Positions 36,707-45,140 of a stretch of DNA of 64,000 nt are shown piece by piece. This DNA is from Rhabdophis nuchalis (taxonomy: Eukaryota > Chordata > Lepidosauria > Squamata > Natricidae). A program made the translations under genes and the position numbers. Position 1 is the first letter of the stretch. The number at the start of each line of letters is the position of its first letter. A model generated the notes under the pieces. That model saw only the letters and a program-made list of their open reading frames with translations. It was not told where the DNA came from and searched no databases. The stretch covers positions 80,810,715 through 80,874,714 of the forward strand of contig CM077646.1 in NCBI GenBank assembly GCA_039707465.1, given 5' to 3'.

Positions 36707-37479
36707 TGGGCAGCTTGGCACATATGGCAAGATGGCTCATAGTATTTGAAACTTGCATTTGCTGAAGCATGGAAGTATTTAGAACCATGCTCAGACAAAA
36801 AGCTGAGAAAAGCAAAGCAACATGCTCATTTCATTCATCAAGTTAAACTACCCATTTGTTTTGTGAAAAATATTGCAGTGAGTAGGGAGTGATGGAGTGC
36901 TTTGTTTGAAGCTTTATGAAAGCAAACCATCCCTTTGAAGCTTCATACAATCCTAGTATCTGCCTGTCCTAAATGAATAATTGAGTATGTGAAAAGGGAA
37001 TAGAATCTGAAGAGGAGAAAATAAACTTCCACATAGATATTAATTTCAGCTAAGAATAAAAAACATACACACACACCCAACACACAAATACCTAAGTGGA
37101 AAAGTAAGTAAGTAAATGGCAGGTGTATTTTTATGGATTGTAGTGAAACTGAAATCTGACAGGAAAAGATAAATAACCTGGAGAATTTAAATTGGTAGAA
37201 GAAAAGACATGAATAGAAATAGTAGTGCCCTGTGTATATAACAGAAGGAAAAATAATAAATTAGGTAAAATATGTATGGAATATATAGAAATATGCTTGA
37301 AGTGAAATCTATGGAAAAATATATTATTATTTTTTACAAAAAAGCAATCATGCATATAGTGTATCAATAGAAGGACCCTCCTGATAAGAAACAATTATAC
37401 TTTTTTGTTTAGTAAGTAGTATATTATAGAAGAATATACATAATCTCAATTCCAATGTCATATCGTTCTAAAGTATAGA
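36707..37479. other. AT-rich sequence, nothing recognised
   Basis: No gene or repeat identified apart from short AC- and AAGT-type runs near 37060-37110. Confidence 0.4.
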
Positions 37480-37659
37480 CCTTAGTACAGTGGTGGGTTT
37501 CCATTCTTTTTACTACTGGTTCGTTCATGTGTGCTTGTGTGTGCTCATGACACTTCTGCTCATGCACAGAAGTGTCTGGGTGGGTGGGTGGAGCCTCCCA
37601 CTGCTGCTACTACTAGTTCGCCCAGACTGATCCGGGAGCAACCCACCTCTGCCTTAGTA
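37480..37659. mobile_element. hAT-like MITE with perfect 8-bp TSD
   Basis: A 164-bp element (37488-37651) begins cagtggtgggtttcc and, read inverted, ends cagaggtgggttgctcc. Both flanks are ccttagta, a perfect 8-bp target-site duplication. There is no coding content. Inner sequence includes 'cactgctgctactactagtt' and a GTGGG-rich patch. Confidence 0.85.
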
Positions 37660-37721
37660 CCTAAAAGAAAAAGTTAACTATGGATGTTAGTCATCCATGA
37701 CATGAAAAGATCTAAGAAAAG

Positions 37722-38097
37722 ATAGTTCTCAACTTGCGACTGGCCACTTAACCATTCAAAGTTACAATAGACTTTTAAAAAACTACTTATAACCTGTCCT
37801 CAAAATTATGACTTCCTGCCGTGGTCACATGATAACATTTCAAGCATGTGGCAACCAACTCACTTTACGATTAGTTGCCTCATTGCACAGTCATATGATC
37901 ACAATTTGCAACCTTTTTGCCATTTTCCAAAAGAAAATAACTATATGATTCACATAATGACTACTGTGACTTGCGTTACATTGTAAAAATGGTTGTAAAA
38001 TGAAATTCAATTACATAGTGACCCACTTATTGAACACCATGCCTTGCAACCAAAATTCCAGGTCCAAGTGTAAGCGTAAATCAAGGACTGCCTGTAG
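37722..38097. repeat. Interspersed repeat of the 'cttaacaacc' type with inverted ends
   Basis: About 375 bp. The left end 'agttctcaacttgcgac' is the approximate inverse of the right end 'gtaaatcaaggactgcct', and recurring 'acttataacc', 'gtcacatgat' and 'ttgcaacc' words run through it. I know similar sequences as abundant non-autonomous elements in squamates, but cannot name the superfamily. No coding capacity. Confidence 0.55.
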
Positions 38098-38193
38098 AAA
38101 AGAAGAAAGTACTGCAAACAACCTAGACGTAAGCTGTATGATTAATGAGCAGTTTATTTGGGTCCAAACAATAGTGAGTAATCACAATAGGAG

Positions 38194-39427
38194 TACCGTA
38201 TTTTTCGGAGTATAAGACGCACCAGAGTATAAGACGCACCAAGGTTTTGAAGAGGCAAATTACAAAAAAAAGTAGGTAGGTAGATCAAGAGAGAGAGAGA
38301 GAAATAGAGAGAAATACAGTAGGTAGGTAGGGGGGAAGAGAGTAGGTAGGTAGAGAAAGAAATAGAGAGAGAGAGAAATAGAGAGAAATACAGTAGGTAG
38401 GTAGATAAAGAAATAGAGAGAGAAATAGAGAGAGATAGAGAAATACAGTAGGTAGGTAGGAAGGTAGATAAGAAATAGAGAGAGAAATAGAGAGAGATAG
38501 AGAAATACAGTAGGTAGGGAGAGAGAGTGTGTGTGTAGATAGGTAGGTAGGTAGAAGGATAGGAGAAATAGAGAGAGAGAAATACAGTAGGTACAGAGAG
38601 AGACAAATACAATAGGTAGGGGGAAAGAGAGTGTAGGTAGGTAGGTAGAAGGATAAAGAGAGAGAAATAGAGAGAGAGGGAGCGAGAAATACAGTAGGTA
38701 GGTAAGGAGAGAGAGAGAGTGTGTGTAGGTAGGTAGGTAGAAGGATAGGGAAAAATAGAGAGAGAAATACAGTAGGTAGAGAGAGAGAGAGAGATACAGT
38801 AGGTAGGTAAGGAGTGTGTGTGTAGGTAGGTAGAAGGATAGAGAGAGAGAAAGAGAAAGAGAGAGAGAAATACAGTAGGGAGAGAGAGAGAGAGAGGGAG
38901 GGAGAGTAGGTAGGTAGGTTGATGTTTCCAGGTGTATTTATCCATGTCCTGGAGAAGGAAATCACTGACAAACCTTAAGACTTTGTTTCTGCTGGCACAG
39001 AAACAGTTAAAAAGCTTTTTGCACTCTGCAAATCTCCCCCAAACGGCCCATTTGTCCACGCAAACGGGGCCATTTTTTTTCAAATAAAAAGCATGACTAG
39101 CCTTGGGGGGGCTTGCAGAGTGCTCCTCAGGGGTGGGGGATCCATCCAGCCCATTTATCGCAAAAATGAGCCATTTTTGTGTCAAATAAATTGCATGCAT
39201 AGCCCTATAGAGGCTTATAGAGTGATGCTGGTGGCTGGGGGGGGGGGTGTTTTAGGCTAATTTCTGCCTTCCCCAGCCCCCAGGAGCTCTCTGGAAGCTT
39301 CCATAAGGCTAGGCACAGCCAATTTGGTGAAGGGGGCGGGGTTCCAGGAGGCAAAAAATGCTGTATTTGATATATAAGACGCACCCAGATTTTCAGCCTC
39401 TTTTTAGAAACTCTGAAAAATACGGTA
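38194..39427. mobile_element. DNA transposon-like element with TA TSD and expanded tandem repeats
   Basis: A 1230-bp element (38196-39425) starts ccgtatttttcggagt and, read inverted, ends ccgtatttttcagagt, a 16-bp terminal inverted repeat with one mismatch. TA flanks both ends, consistent with a TA target-site duplication as in Tc1/mariner-like elements. 'aagacgcacc' recurs near both ends. About half of it (38275-38930) is an imperfect tandem array of GTAGGTAGG, GAGAGAGA and AATAGAGA words. No transposase is present; the long minus-strand frames here are translations of the array. Confidence 0.75.
38275..38930. repeat. Complex tandem array (GTAG/GAGA/AATAGA)
   Basis: Units combining 'aaatacagtaggtagg' with 'gagagagaaatagagaga' recur with varying length about ten times. 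The purine bias is almost complete on the plus strand. It lies wholly within the DNA element at 38196-39425. Confidence 0.9.
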
Positions 39428-39694
39428 ATGTTGAACCTCTGATAAGTGCTATTCATGCTTATATTTTTGGTGGTGTGAAGTTTCTCATGTTAAGTATTGG
39501 GAAGTTCTTCTTGGTAGTGGTAGTAATAAAAGCAATAATAATACAATAATCTTAAGTGAAATGTCTTGGGACCGTTTCACTCAACAACTGCAGTCTCCCC
39601 ACTCCTGCTTGGGGCTGTTAAATGATTGCATGGGTTGTTAAGCAGATTCCAGTGCAGGATACCTCAGGGTGATTGGGAGGAACTTTAAAGCACA
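39428..39694. other. Unassigned sequence, partly repeat-like
   Basis: 39565-39690 carries 'cactcaacaactgcagt' and 'gggttgttaagcagattcc' words like those in the 37722-38097 family. It may be a piece of that or a related repeat into which the next L2 inserted. Confidence 0.35.
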
Positions 39695-39707
39695 TATTAA
39701 TATTAAT

Positions 39708-39767
<60 letters not shown>
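39695..39767. repeat. (AAT)n microsatellite at L2 3' end
   Basis: A nearly pure AAT/ATT run of over 65 bp at the junction of L2 tail and target. It matches the shorter ATT run at the end of the complete L2 (53003-53030). Confidence 0.95.
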
Positions 39768-39948
39768 TTTAATACTTATGAACCGCTCCCTCTCCCCATA
39801 GGGACTCGGGGCGGTGCACAGGTAGAATAAAAACAATAAATACATACAAACATTCCTTAAAAACAAATTAAACCTAACCTGCGCTAAAATTTCCCATTAA
39901 AACTGAACTATACTAAAACTACCCAGTAAAACCCCAAAGACAGAGAGA

Positions 39949-41133
39949 CTATCCTAGGCCGGCCAGACAGAAAAAATGAGTTTTTAATTTAAGACGGAAG
40001 GAGCGGAGGTCCGTGGTCGTCCTAATATCGGGGGGAAGGTCGTTCCAGAGGGCTGGGCCCGCCACAGAGATAGCCCTTCCCCTGGCTGTCGCCCGCTGAC
40101 AGTGCCTAGTGGACGGCACCCGGAGAAGTCCCTCTCTGTGGGAGCGAATCGGCCGTGAGGATGTATGAGGCAGGATCCGATCCCGCAGGTAGCTAGGTCC
40201 CGAGCCATGGAGCGCTTTAAAGATGATAATTAACACCTTGAAGCGCACCCGAAAGACGACAGGTAGCCAGTGCAGCTCGCGCAAGAGCGGTGTTACATGG
40301 GTAAACCTGGCGGTTCCCATAATTGCTCGCGCGGCTGCGTTCTGGACTAGCTGAAGCCTTCGGGTGCACCTCAAGGGGAGCCCCATGTAGAGAGAGTTAC
40401 AATAGTCCAGTCGGGATGTCACGAGCGCATGAGTGACTGTGCGAAGGGCGTCCCGATCCAATAGGGGGCGCAATTGGCGAACCAGGCGAACCTGGTAAAA
40501 CGCCCTCCTGGCCACGGCTGTCACTTGATCTTCCATGGACAGCCGGGCATCCAGGAGGACACCCAAATTGCGCGCCTCATCCACAGGGGCAAGATGTTCA
40601 CCCCCTATGGCCAGCGATGGAGTGAGCTGGTTGAATCGGGCAGCCGGAAACCACAGCCACTCGGTCTTGGTCTGGTTGAGCCTGAGTCCGTTCCTTCCCA
40701 TCCAGATCCGCACGGCTTCCAGGCACTGGCACATCACCGCTACGGCATCGTTGGGGTGGTTTGGGGTAGATATATACAACTGAGTGTCATCAGCGTATAG
40801 ATGGTACTCTACCCCAAAACCACGGATGATCTCACCCAGCGGCTTCATATATGTGTTAAACAGGAGAGGCGAGAGGACCGACCCCTGAGGCACCCCACAT
40901 GTGAGTGGTCTCGAGGTCGACCTCTGCCCCCCTGCCAACACAAATTGCGATCGGCCAGAGAGGTAGGAGGAGAACCACCGTAAAACGGTGCCTCCCACCC
41001 CCAACCCCCCCAGCCAATGCAATAGGATACCGTGGTCGATGGTATCGAAAGCCGCCGAGAGGTCTAATAGGACCAGGATGGAGGAACAACCCCCATCTCT
41101 GGCCCTCCAGAGATCATCAACCAACGCGACCAA
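39949..41133 (-). CDS. L2-type reverse transcriptase, C-terminal part
   Basis: 394 codons from an internal ATG; the frame stays open a little further upstream to the truncation. It begins in the RT fingers/palm (MVALVDDLWRARDGG) and has the catalytic blocks LVLLDLSAAFDTIDHG, GVPQGSVLSPLLFN and YADDTQLYI, then the L2-type C-terminal domain (LLRELHWLPVVFRVRF, SHREGLLRVP, GPALWNDLPP). By my count it differs from the complete copy at 49559-52828 in about 23 residues of 393, about 94% identity. It lacks the endonuclease and the N-terminal RT motifs, so it could not retrotranspose alone. The open frame points to recent insertion rather than function. Confidence 0.9.
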   Translation of the reverse strand: MVALVDDLWRARDGGCSSILVLLDLSAAFDTIDHGILLHWLGGLGVGGTVLRWFSSYLSGRSQFVLAGGQRSTSRPLTCGVPQGSVLSPLLFNTYMKPLGEIIRGFGVEYHLYADDTQLYISTPNHPNDAVAVMCQCLEAVRIWMGRNGLRLNQTKTEWLWFPAARFNQLTPSLAIGGEHLAPVDEARNLGVLLDARLSMEDQVTAVARRAFYQVRLVRQLRPLLDRDALRTVTHALVTSRLDYCNSLYMGLPLRCTRRLQLVQNAAARAIMGTARFTHVTPLLRELHWLPVVFRVRFKVLIIIFKALHGSGPSYLRDRILPHTSSRPIRSHREGLLRVPSTRHCQRATARGRAISVAGPALWNDLPPDIRTTTDLRSFRLKLKTHFFCLAGLG

Positions 41134-41191
41134 TGCCGTCTCGGTGCTATGCCCGGGCCGAAAGCCGGACTGGTGCGGATCTAGATAGTCA

Positions 41192-42204
41192 TATTAGGGT
41201 GTTGCAGTGCGATGCAAAGCCACAGCCACCCATGGAAGCAAATTTAGGTTGTTTCATGGCTTCTCCCAGCATGGACAGATGACAAGAAAGCTCTAACTTC
41301 ATCTCTATCATTTGCCTAGCCAATATCCACCATATATGCAATCTGCGTCTCTTCTCAGTACCAGCCATGTCTCCATATATTAAGGACGCCTACTACTATT
41401 ATGAATCCACTATTTATTCATTTATTTTAAAATATATACAGTATACATAGCCAATTGAAGCCAACTCTGGAAAAAATACAAGAAAGTTCAAAGAAGTGCA
41501 CAAAAATATAAGTTGGTGATAAAAATCAATAATAAACTAATATATTAAAGGTACCATGCAAGTAATATAAGGGATGAATGCCCAATGGAAGAGTGTTATT
41601 GGGCTTGTTTTTTTAAATAGTAGAATTGGGGCTACCATAGCCTATGAAGAAACTCTATTATTGTTGCTAATTTTAGACCCAAGTCTGTTAATCAGCCTGG
41701 AGTGCCAAGTTCACTTATACCAGGAATGTAGATTTCTTCAATTTCTTTAAAAAAAAGAGAGAGATGGTATTGCTATGATTATTCCACATTGGTAATCCAT
41801 ATCTGTGAGATACAAATATCCATAATTAATCCAGTGTTACTGATTTTCTGCCCCAGTGTATACTGAACACACGGTTGATTCTAGAGGATTTTTACAAAGA
41901 ATACCTGTAGCCTTCTTGTTCAGTCTGCTAAAAACCAGTCTGGGCTAACTTGAGAATAGACTATGGAAGAGAATAGTATGACAGGTACATATAGTACATA
42001 TGCAGTACATCCAGTATGACAATTGAGGTATTCTATTACAGCATTTGGGCACAAACATATATCTTATTACTTTGTGCCAATTAGTCACATGTTCATTGCA
42101 AAGATTATGGAAATGCTGGAGCTTTTGGTATCAAAAGCAAATGTGGATTTTTGAAATATGGAATACCAATTGTTGGTTTTGAAACTAAACTAGCATTAAA
42201 TTAA
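41192..42204. other. AT-rich sequence, nothing recognised
   Basis: Spacer between L2 and CR1 copies. No gene or nameable repeat. Confidence 0.4.
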
Positions 42205-44065
42205 TTATACAATACAATACAATAGCAGAGTTGGAAGGGACTTTGTAGGTCTTCTAGTCCAACCCCCTGCATGGGCAGGAACCTTATACCATTTCAGACA
42301 AATGACTATCTAACATCTTTTTAAAGACTTCCAGGGTTGGGGCATTCACAACTTCTGGAGGCAAGCTGTTCCAGAGGTTAGTTGTTCTAACTGTCAGGAA
42401 ATTTCTCCTTAGTTCTAAGTTGCTTCTCTCCTTGATTAGTTTCCACCCATTGCTTCTTGTCCTGCCCCCAGGTGCCTTGGAGAATAGTTTGACTCCCTCT
42501 TCTTTGTGGCACCCTCTGAGATATCGGAACACTGCTATCATGTCTCCCCTGGTCCTTCTCTTCATCAAACTAGACATACCCAGCTCCTGCAACCGTTCTT
42601 CATATGTTTTAGTCTCCAGTCCCCTAATCATCTTGGTTGCTCTTCTCTGCACTCTTTCCAGAGTCTCCACGTCTTTTCTACATCGTGGCGACCAAAACTG
42701 TATGCAGTATTCCAAGTGTGGCCTTACCAAGGCACTATACAGTGGCATTAACACTTCACGTGATCTAGATTCTATCCCTCTGTTTATGCAGCCTAGAACT
42801 GTGTTGGCTTTTTTGGCAGCTGCTGCACACTGCTGGCTCATATTTAAATGGTTGTCCACTAGGATTCCAAGATCCCTCTCACAGTTGCTACTATTGAGCA
42901 AAGTACCACCTATACTGTACCTGTGCATTTTGTTTTTCTTGCCTAAATGTAGGACCTTACTTTTTTCACAATTGAATTTCATTTTATTAGATAGTGTCCA
43001 ATGTTCAAGTTTGTCAAGATCCTTCTGTATCTTAAGCCTATCTTCTGGAGTGTTTGCTATTCCTGCCAGCTTGGTGTCGTCTGCAAATTTGATGAGTTCC
43101 CCATTTATCCCCTCATCCAAATCATTGATGAAGATGTTGAAGAGTACTGGGCCTAAAACAGAGCCTTGGGGTACTCCACTGCATACTTCCTTCCATGTAG
43201 ATGCAGTTCCATTGAGGACTACACGTTGAGTGCGGTTGGTCAGCCAGTTGCGAATCCATTTGGTGGTGATGCTGTCTAATCCACATTTTTCTACTTTATT
43301 TAATAGTAGGTTATGGTCTACTTTATCAAATGCCTTACTGAAGTCCAAGTAAATTATATCGACAGCATTCCTCTGGTCCACTAATTTTGTCACTTTGTCA
43401 AAGAATGCAATTAGATTAGTCTGGCATGATCTGTTTTTGACAAACCCATGTTGGCTTTTGGCTATTACTTTGTTTGCTTCTAGGTATTCACTTATTTGTT
43501 GCTTAATTATCTTTTCCAGAATCTTTCCTGGTATTGAGGTCAGGCTGATGGGTCTATAGTTTCCTGGATCTGTTTTTTCCCCTTTTTTGAAGATGGGAAC
43601 CACATCAGCTCTTTTCCAGTCTTCTGGCAGTTCCCCGGTGCTCCAGGATCTCTGAAAGATATAGTTCAGTGGTTCTGAGATCTCATCTGCCAGTTCCTTC
43701 AGAACCCTGGGGTGTAATCCATCCGGTCCTGGTGATTTGAACTCGTCCAGGGCAGACAGATGCTCACTTACCATTTTCTTCCCTATTTCAACTTGTGTTC
43801 CTAATCTGATTTTTGTAGTGCTGTTTTTGATTGGTTGGACTGTTTTTTCCCTTTGTGTAAAGACAGATGCAAAAAAAGAGTTAAATAGTTCTGCTTTCTC
43901 CCTGTTGCTTATCATCTTCTTGCCATTTTCTCCCAGCAGTGGACCAATTGTTTCCTTAACTTTTTTCTTGTTTTTAACATGTTGGTTGCTTGCTTTTCTT
44001 ATTGCTTGCTTTTCCTTATAACAAACTCCATTGTCATTTATGTATCCAGGTCTTGTAATAACAAA
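42205..44065 (-). mobile_element. CR1 LINE, 5'-truncated with open RT frame
   Basis: A minus-strand CR1 of about 1.85 kb. The 3' end has a short (ATTGT)n tail (complement of 42208-42222) and the conserved 'ttggaagggactttgtagg'-type 3' block. The RT frame is open from the truncated 5' end near 44060 to the stop at 42284. CR1 elements usually give no TSD and I saw none. The 5' part of ORF2, with the endonuclease, and ORF1 are missing. Confidence 0.95.
42284..43915 (-). CDS. CR1 reverse transcriptase (ORF2 fragment)
   Basis: 543 codons from the first ATG. The same frame is open upstream to about 44057 (reading ...KEKQAIRKASNQHV...), so the ATG is internal to a longer ORF2 that was truncated. 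RT landmarks: PDGLHPRVLKELA (64-76), GNYRPISL (118-125), QHGFVKNRSCQTNL (155-168), IIYLDFSKAFDKVDH (187-201) with catalytic Asp 191, CSGVPQGSVLGPVLFN (245-260) and KFADD (276-280) with Asp 279/280. The C-terminal region has RVQRRATKMI and TTNLWNSLPPEVV, typical of CR1. The endonuclease is missing. All catalytic residues are present and no stop interrupts it, so the insertion is probably young. Not autonomous. Confidence 0.93.
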   Translation of the reverse strand: MISNREKAELFNSFFASVFTQREKTVQPIKNSTTKIRLGTQVEIGKKMVSEHLSALDEFKSPGPDGLHPRVLKELADEISEPLNYIFQRSWSTGELPEDWKRADVVPIFKKGEKTDPGNYRPISLTSIPGKILEKIIKQQISEYLEANKVIAKSQHGFVKNRSCQTNLIAFFDKVTKLVDQRNAVDIIYLDFSKAFDKVDHNLLLNKVEKCGLDSITTKWIRNWLTNRTQRVVLNGTASTWKEVCSGVPQGSVLGPVLFNIFINDLDEGINGELIKFADDTKLAGIANTPEDRLKIQKDLDKLEHWTLSNKMKFNCEKSKVLHLGKKNKMHRYSIGGTLLNSSNCERDLGILVDNHLNMSQQCAAAAKKANTVLGCINRGIESRSREVLMPLYSALVRPHLEYCIQFWSPRCRKDVETLERVQRRATKMIRGLETKTYEERLQELGMSSLMKRRTRGDMIAVFRYLRGCHKEEGVKLFSKAPGGRTRSNGWKLIKERSNLELRRNFLTVRTTNLWNSLPPEVVNAPTLEVFKKMLDSHLSEMV

Positions 44066-44699
44066 CTAACTACAAATTATAAGAAACGTTTTTTCACATA
44101 CTATAGTATATTGAATTATTTTATACTGCTCAGAATCAAACTGTAAGGGAACCACCAGCATGGAAAGCTTTATAATGTGATATATTGTGGTTTAGTAGTC
44201 AAAGAGTATCATCTTTTAATATGTGAGACCACATTTAATGATTTTTGGGAGGCCAAGAGCCACAGTAGATGGGACAGTGATGTAAAGCTTAAATGTTCTT
44301 TTGTGTCATTTTGATTGATCCTAGAAAGATGTTACTGAACCTTGCGTTTTAATAGTTTAAATCACCTTGAAGAAATGCTTTATATACCATCCTAAATTTG
44401 TATTATATTTAACATCTGTCTAATTGGTGTTCCTGTAAATTAACATGCAGTATAAGATATTTTCAAGTGTACTTTTAGCATATTAAAGCAGCCTTATACT
44501 TGTAGTGCTCTGATACTGTTTATCTTATATTTCTGTCCAGTGTTCCTAAATGATATAGCTTGTAGGTGTCTGGCTGTGAAATGTATTATATATTTAACCC
44601 TGCATCACTCTTAATAGTAAGCATGACACATACAGAGACTTTATTAATTTGTAATTAAATGCATTTGTTTATATTTCTATTTGTCATTCTACATATAAC
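44066..44699. other. AT-rich sequence, nothing recognised
   Basis: No gene or repeat identified. Confidence 0.4.
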
Positions 44700-45140
44700 A
44701 CACCTGCACATTTGCCTTCTCATTTTAAAAAACTGATAACAGCCATTATTCATCCAGTGAGATTGTCAGAAGCACTAAAGAGATTAGATATTGCGTGAAT
44801 TACAGTTGCTTTGAAAGCTGCTGAGTAGAGTTAGAAAAGGCAAAGGTCCAGCACATCATGACAGCATCTGGCAAATGTGCTGATCATCACAGAACATCTC
44901 TCAGCAAAGAATCCTGCACTCTGTTCCAGCTGAGGCACTGACCCAGCTGCATCCTCCTATTGGACACAATAGGGCTTCTCTGTCTGTCTCTCTCTCTCTC
45001 TCTCTCCCCCCTCTTTCTCCACCCCTTCCCAGTTGTTGTTTGATCACCACTGCAAAGGGAAACTGACAGAACTCCACCTGATTATTTGGACTTATTTTTT
45101 TTAATGTCCTCTGGAACTGTGAAATCAGAGGTAGGTGAAT
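44700..45140 (+). other. Candidate conserved element or non-coding 5' exon
   Basis: Composition is more balanced than in the flanks and free of known repeats. It contains a CCTATTGG box (inverted CCAAT-like) near 44957, a (TC)n tract at 44980-45010, and a possible splice donor CAGAG|GTAGGTGA at 45130/45131. This could be an untranslated first exon with its promoter, but there is no ORF and no second exon to pair it with. A weak proposal. Confidence 0.2.
44980..45010. repeat. (TC)n microsatellite
   Basis: A run of CT dinucleotides ending in a C-rich stretch. Confidence 0.9.

Larger units (their letters stand above)
39695..41191 (-). mobile_element. Young 5'-truncated L2-type LINE
   Basis: The minus strand carries the 3' 1.5 kb of the same L2 family as 48400-53030, with the 3' UTR block 'caccgccccgagtcccta' and an (ATT)n tail at 39695-39767. 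Homology starts at 'gactatctagatccgc' (41190), which corresponds to 51588 of the complete copy. The truncation point therefore lies within the RT domain. The ORF in it is intact and listed separately. No clear TSD. Confidence 0.95.

Noticed and set aside
38275..38930. Possible CRISPR-like array
   Set aside because: The repeats are low-complexity purine tandem units without unique spacers of constant length, in a vertebrate genome.
38154..39200. 348-codon minus-strand open frame (and an overlapping 228-codon frame) of Leu/Ser/Tyr/Pro repeats
   Set aside because: Translation of the GTAG/GAGA tandem array inside a DNA element; overlapping frames look the same, as expected of simple repeats.
42420..43229. 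269-codon plus-strand open frame
   Set aside because: Mirror frame of the CR1 reverse transcriptase on the minus strand; no independent similarity.
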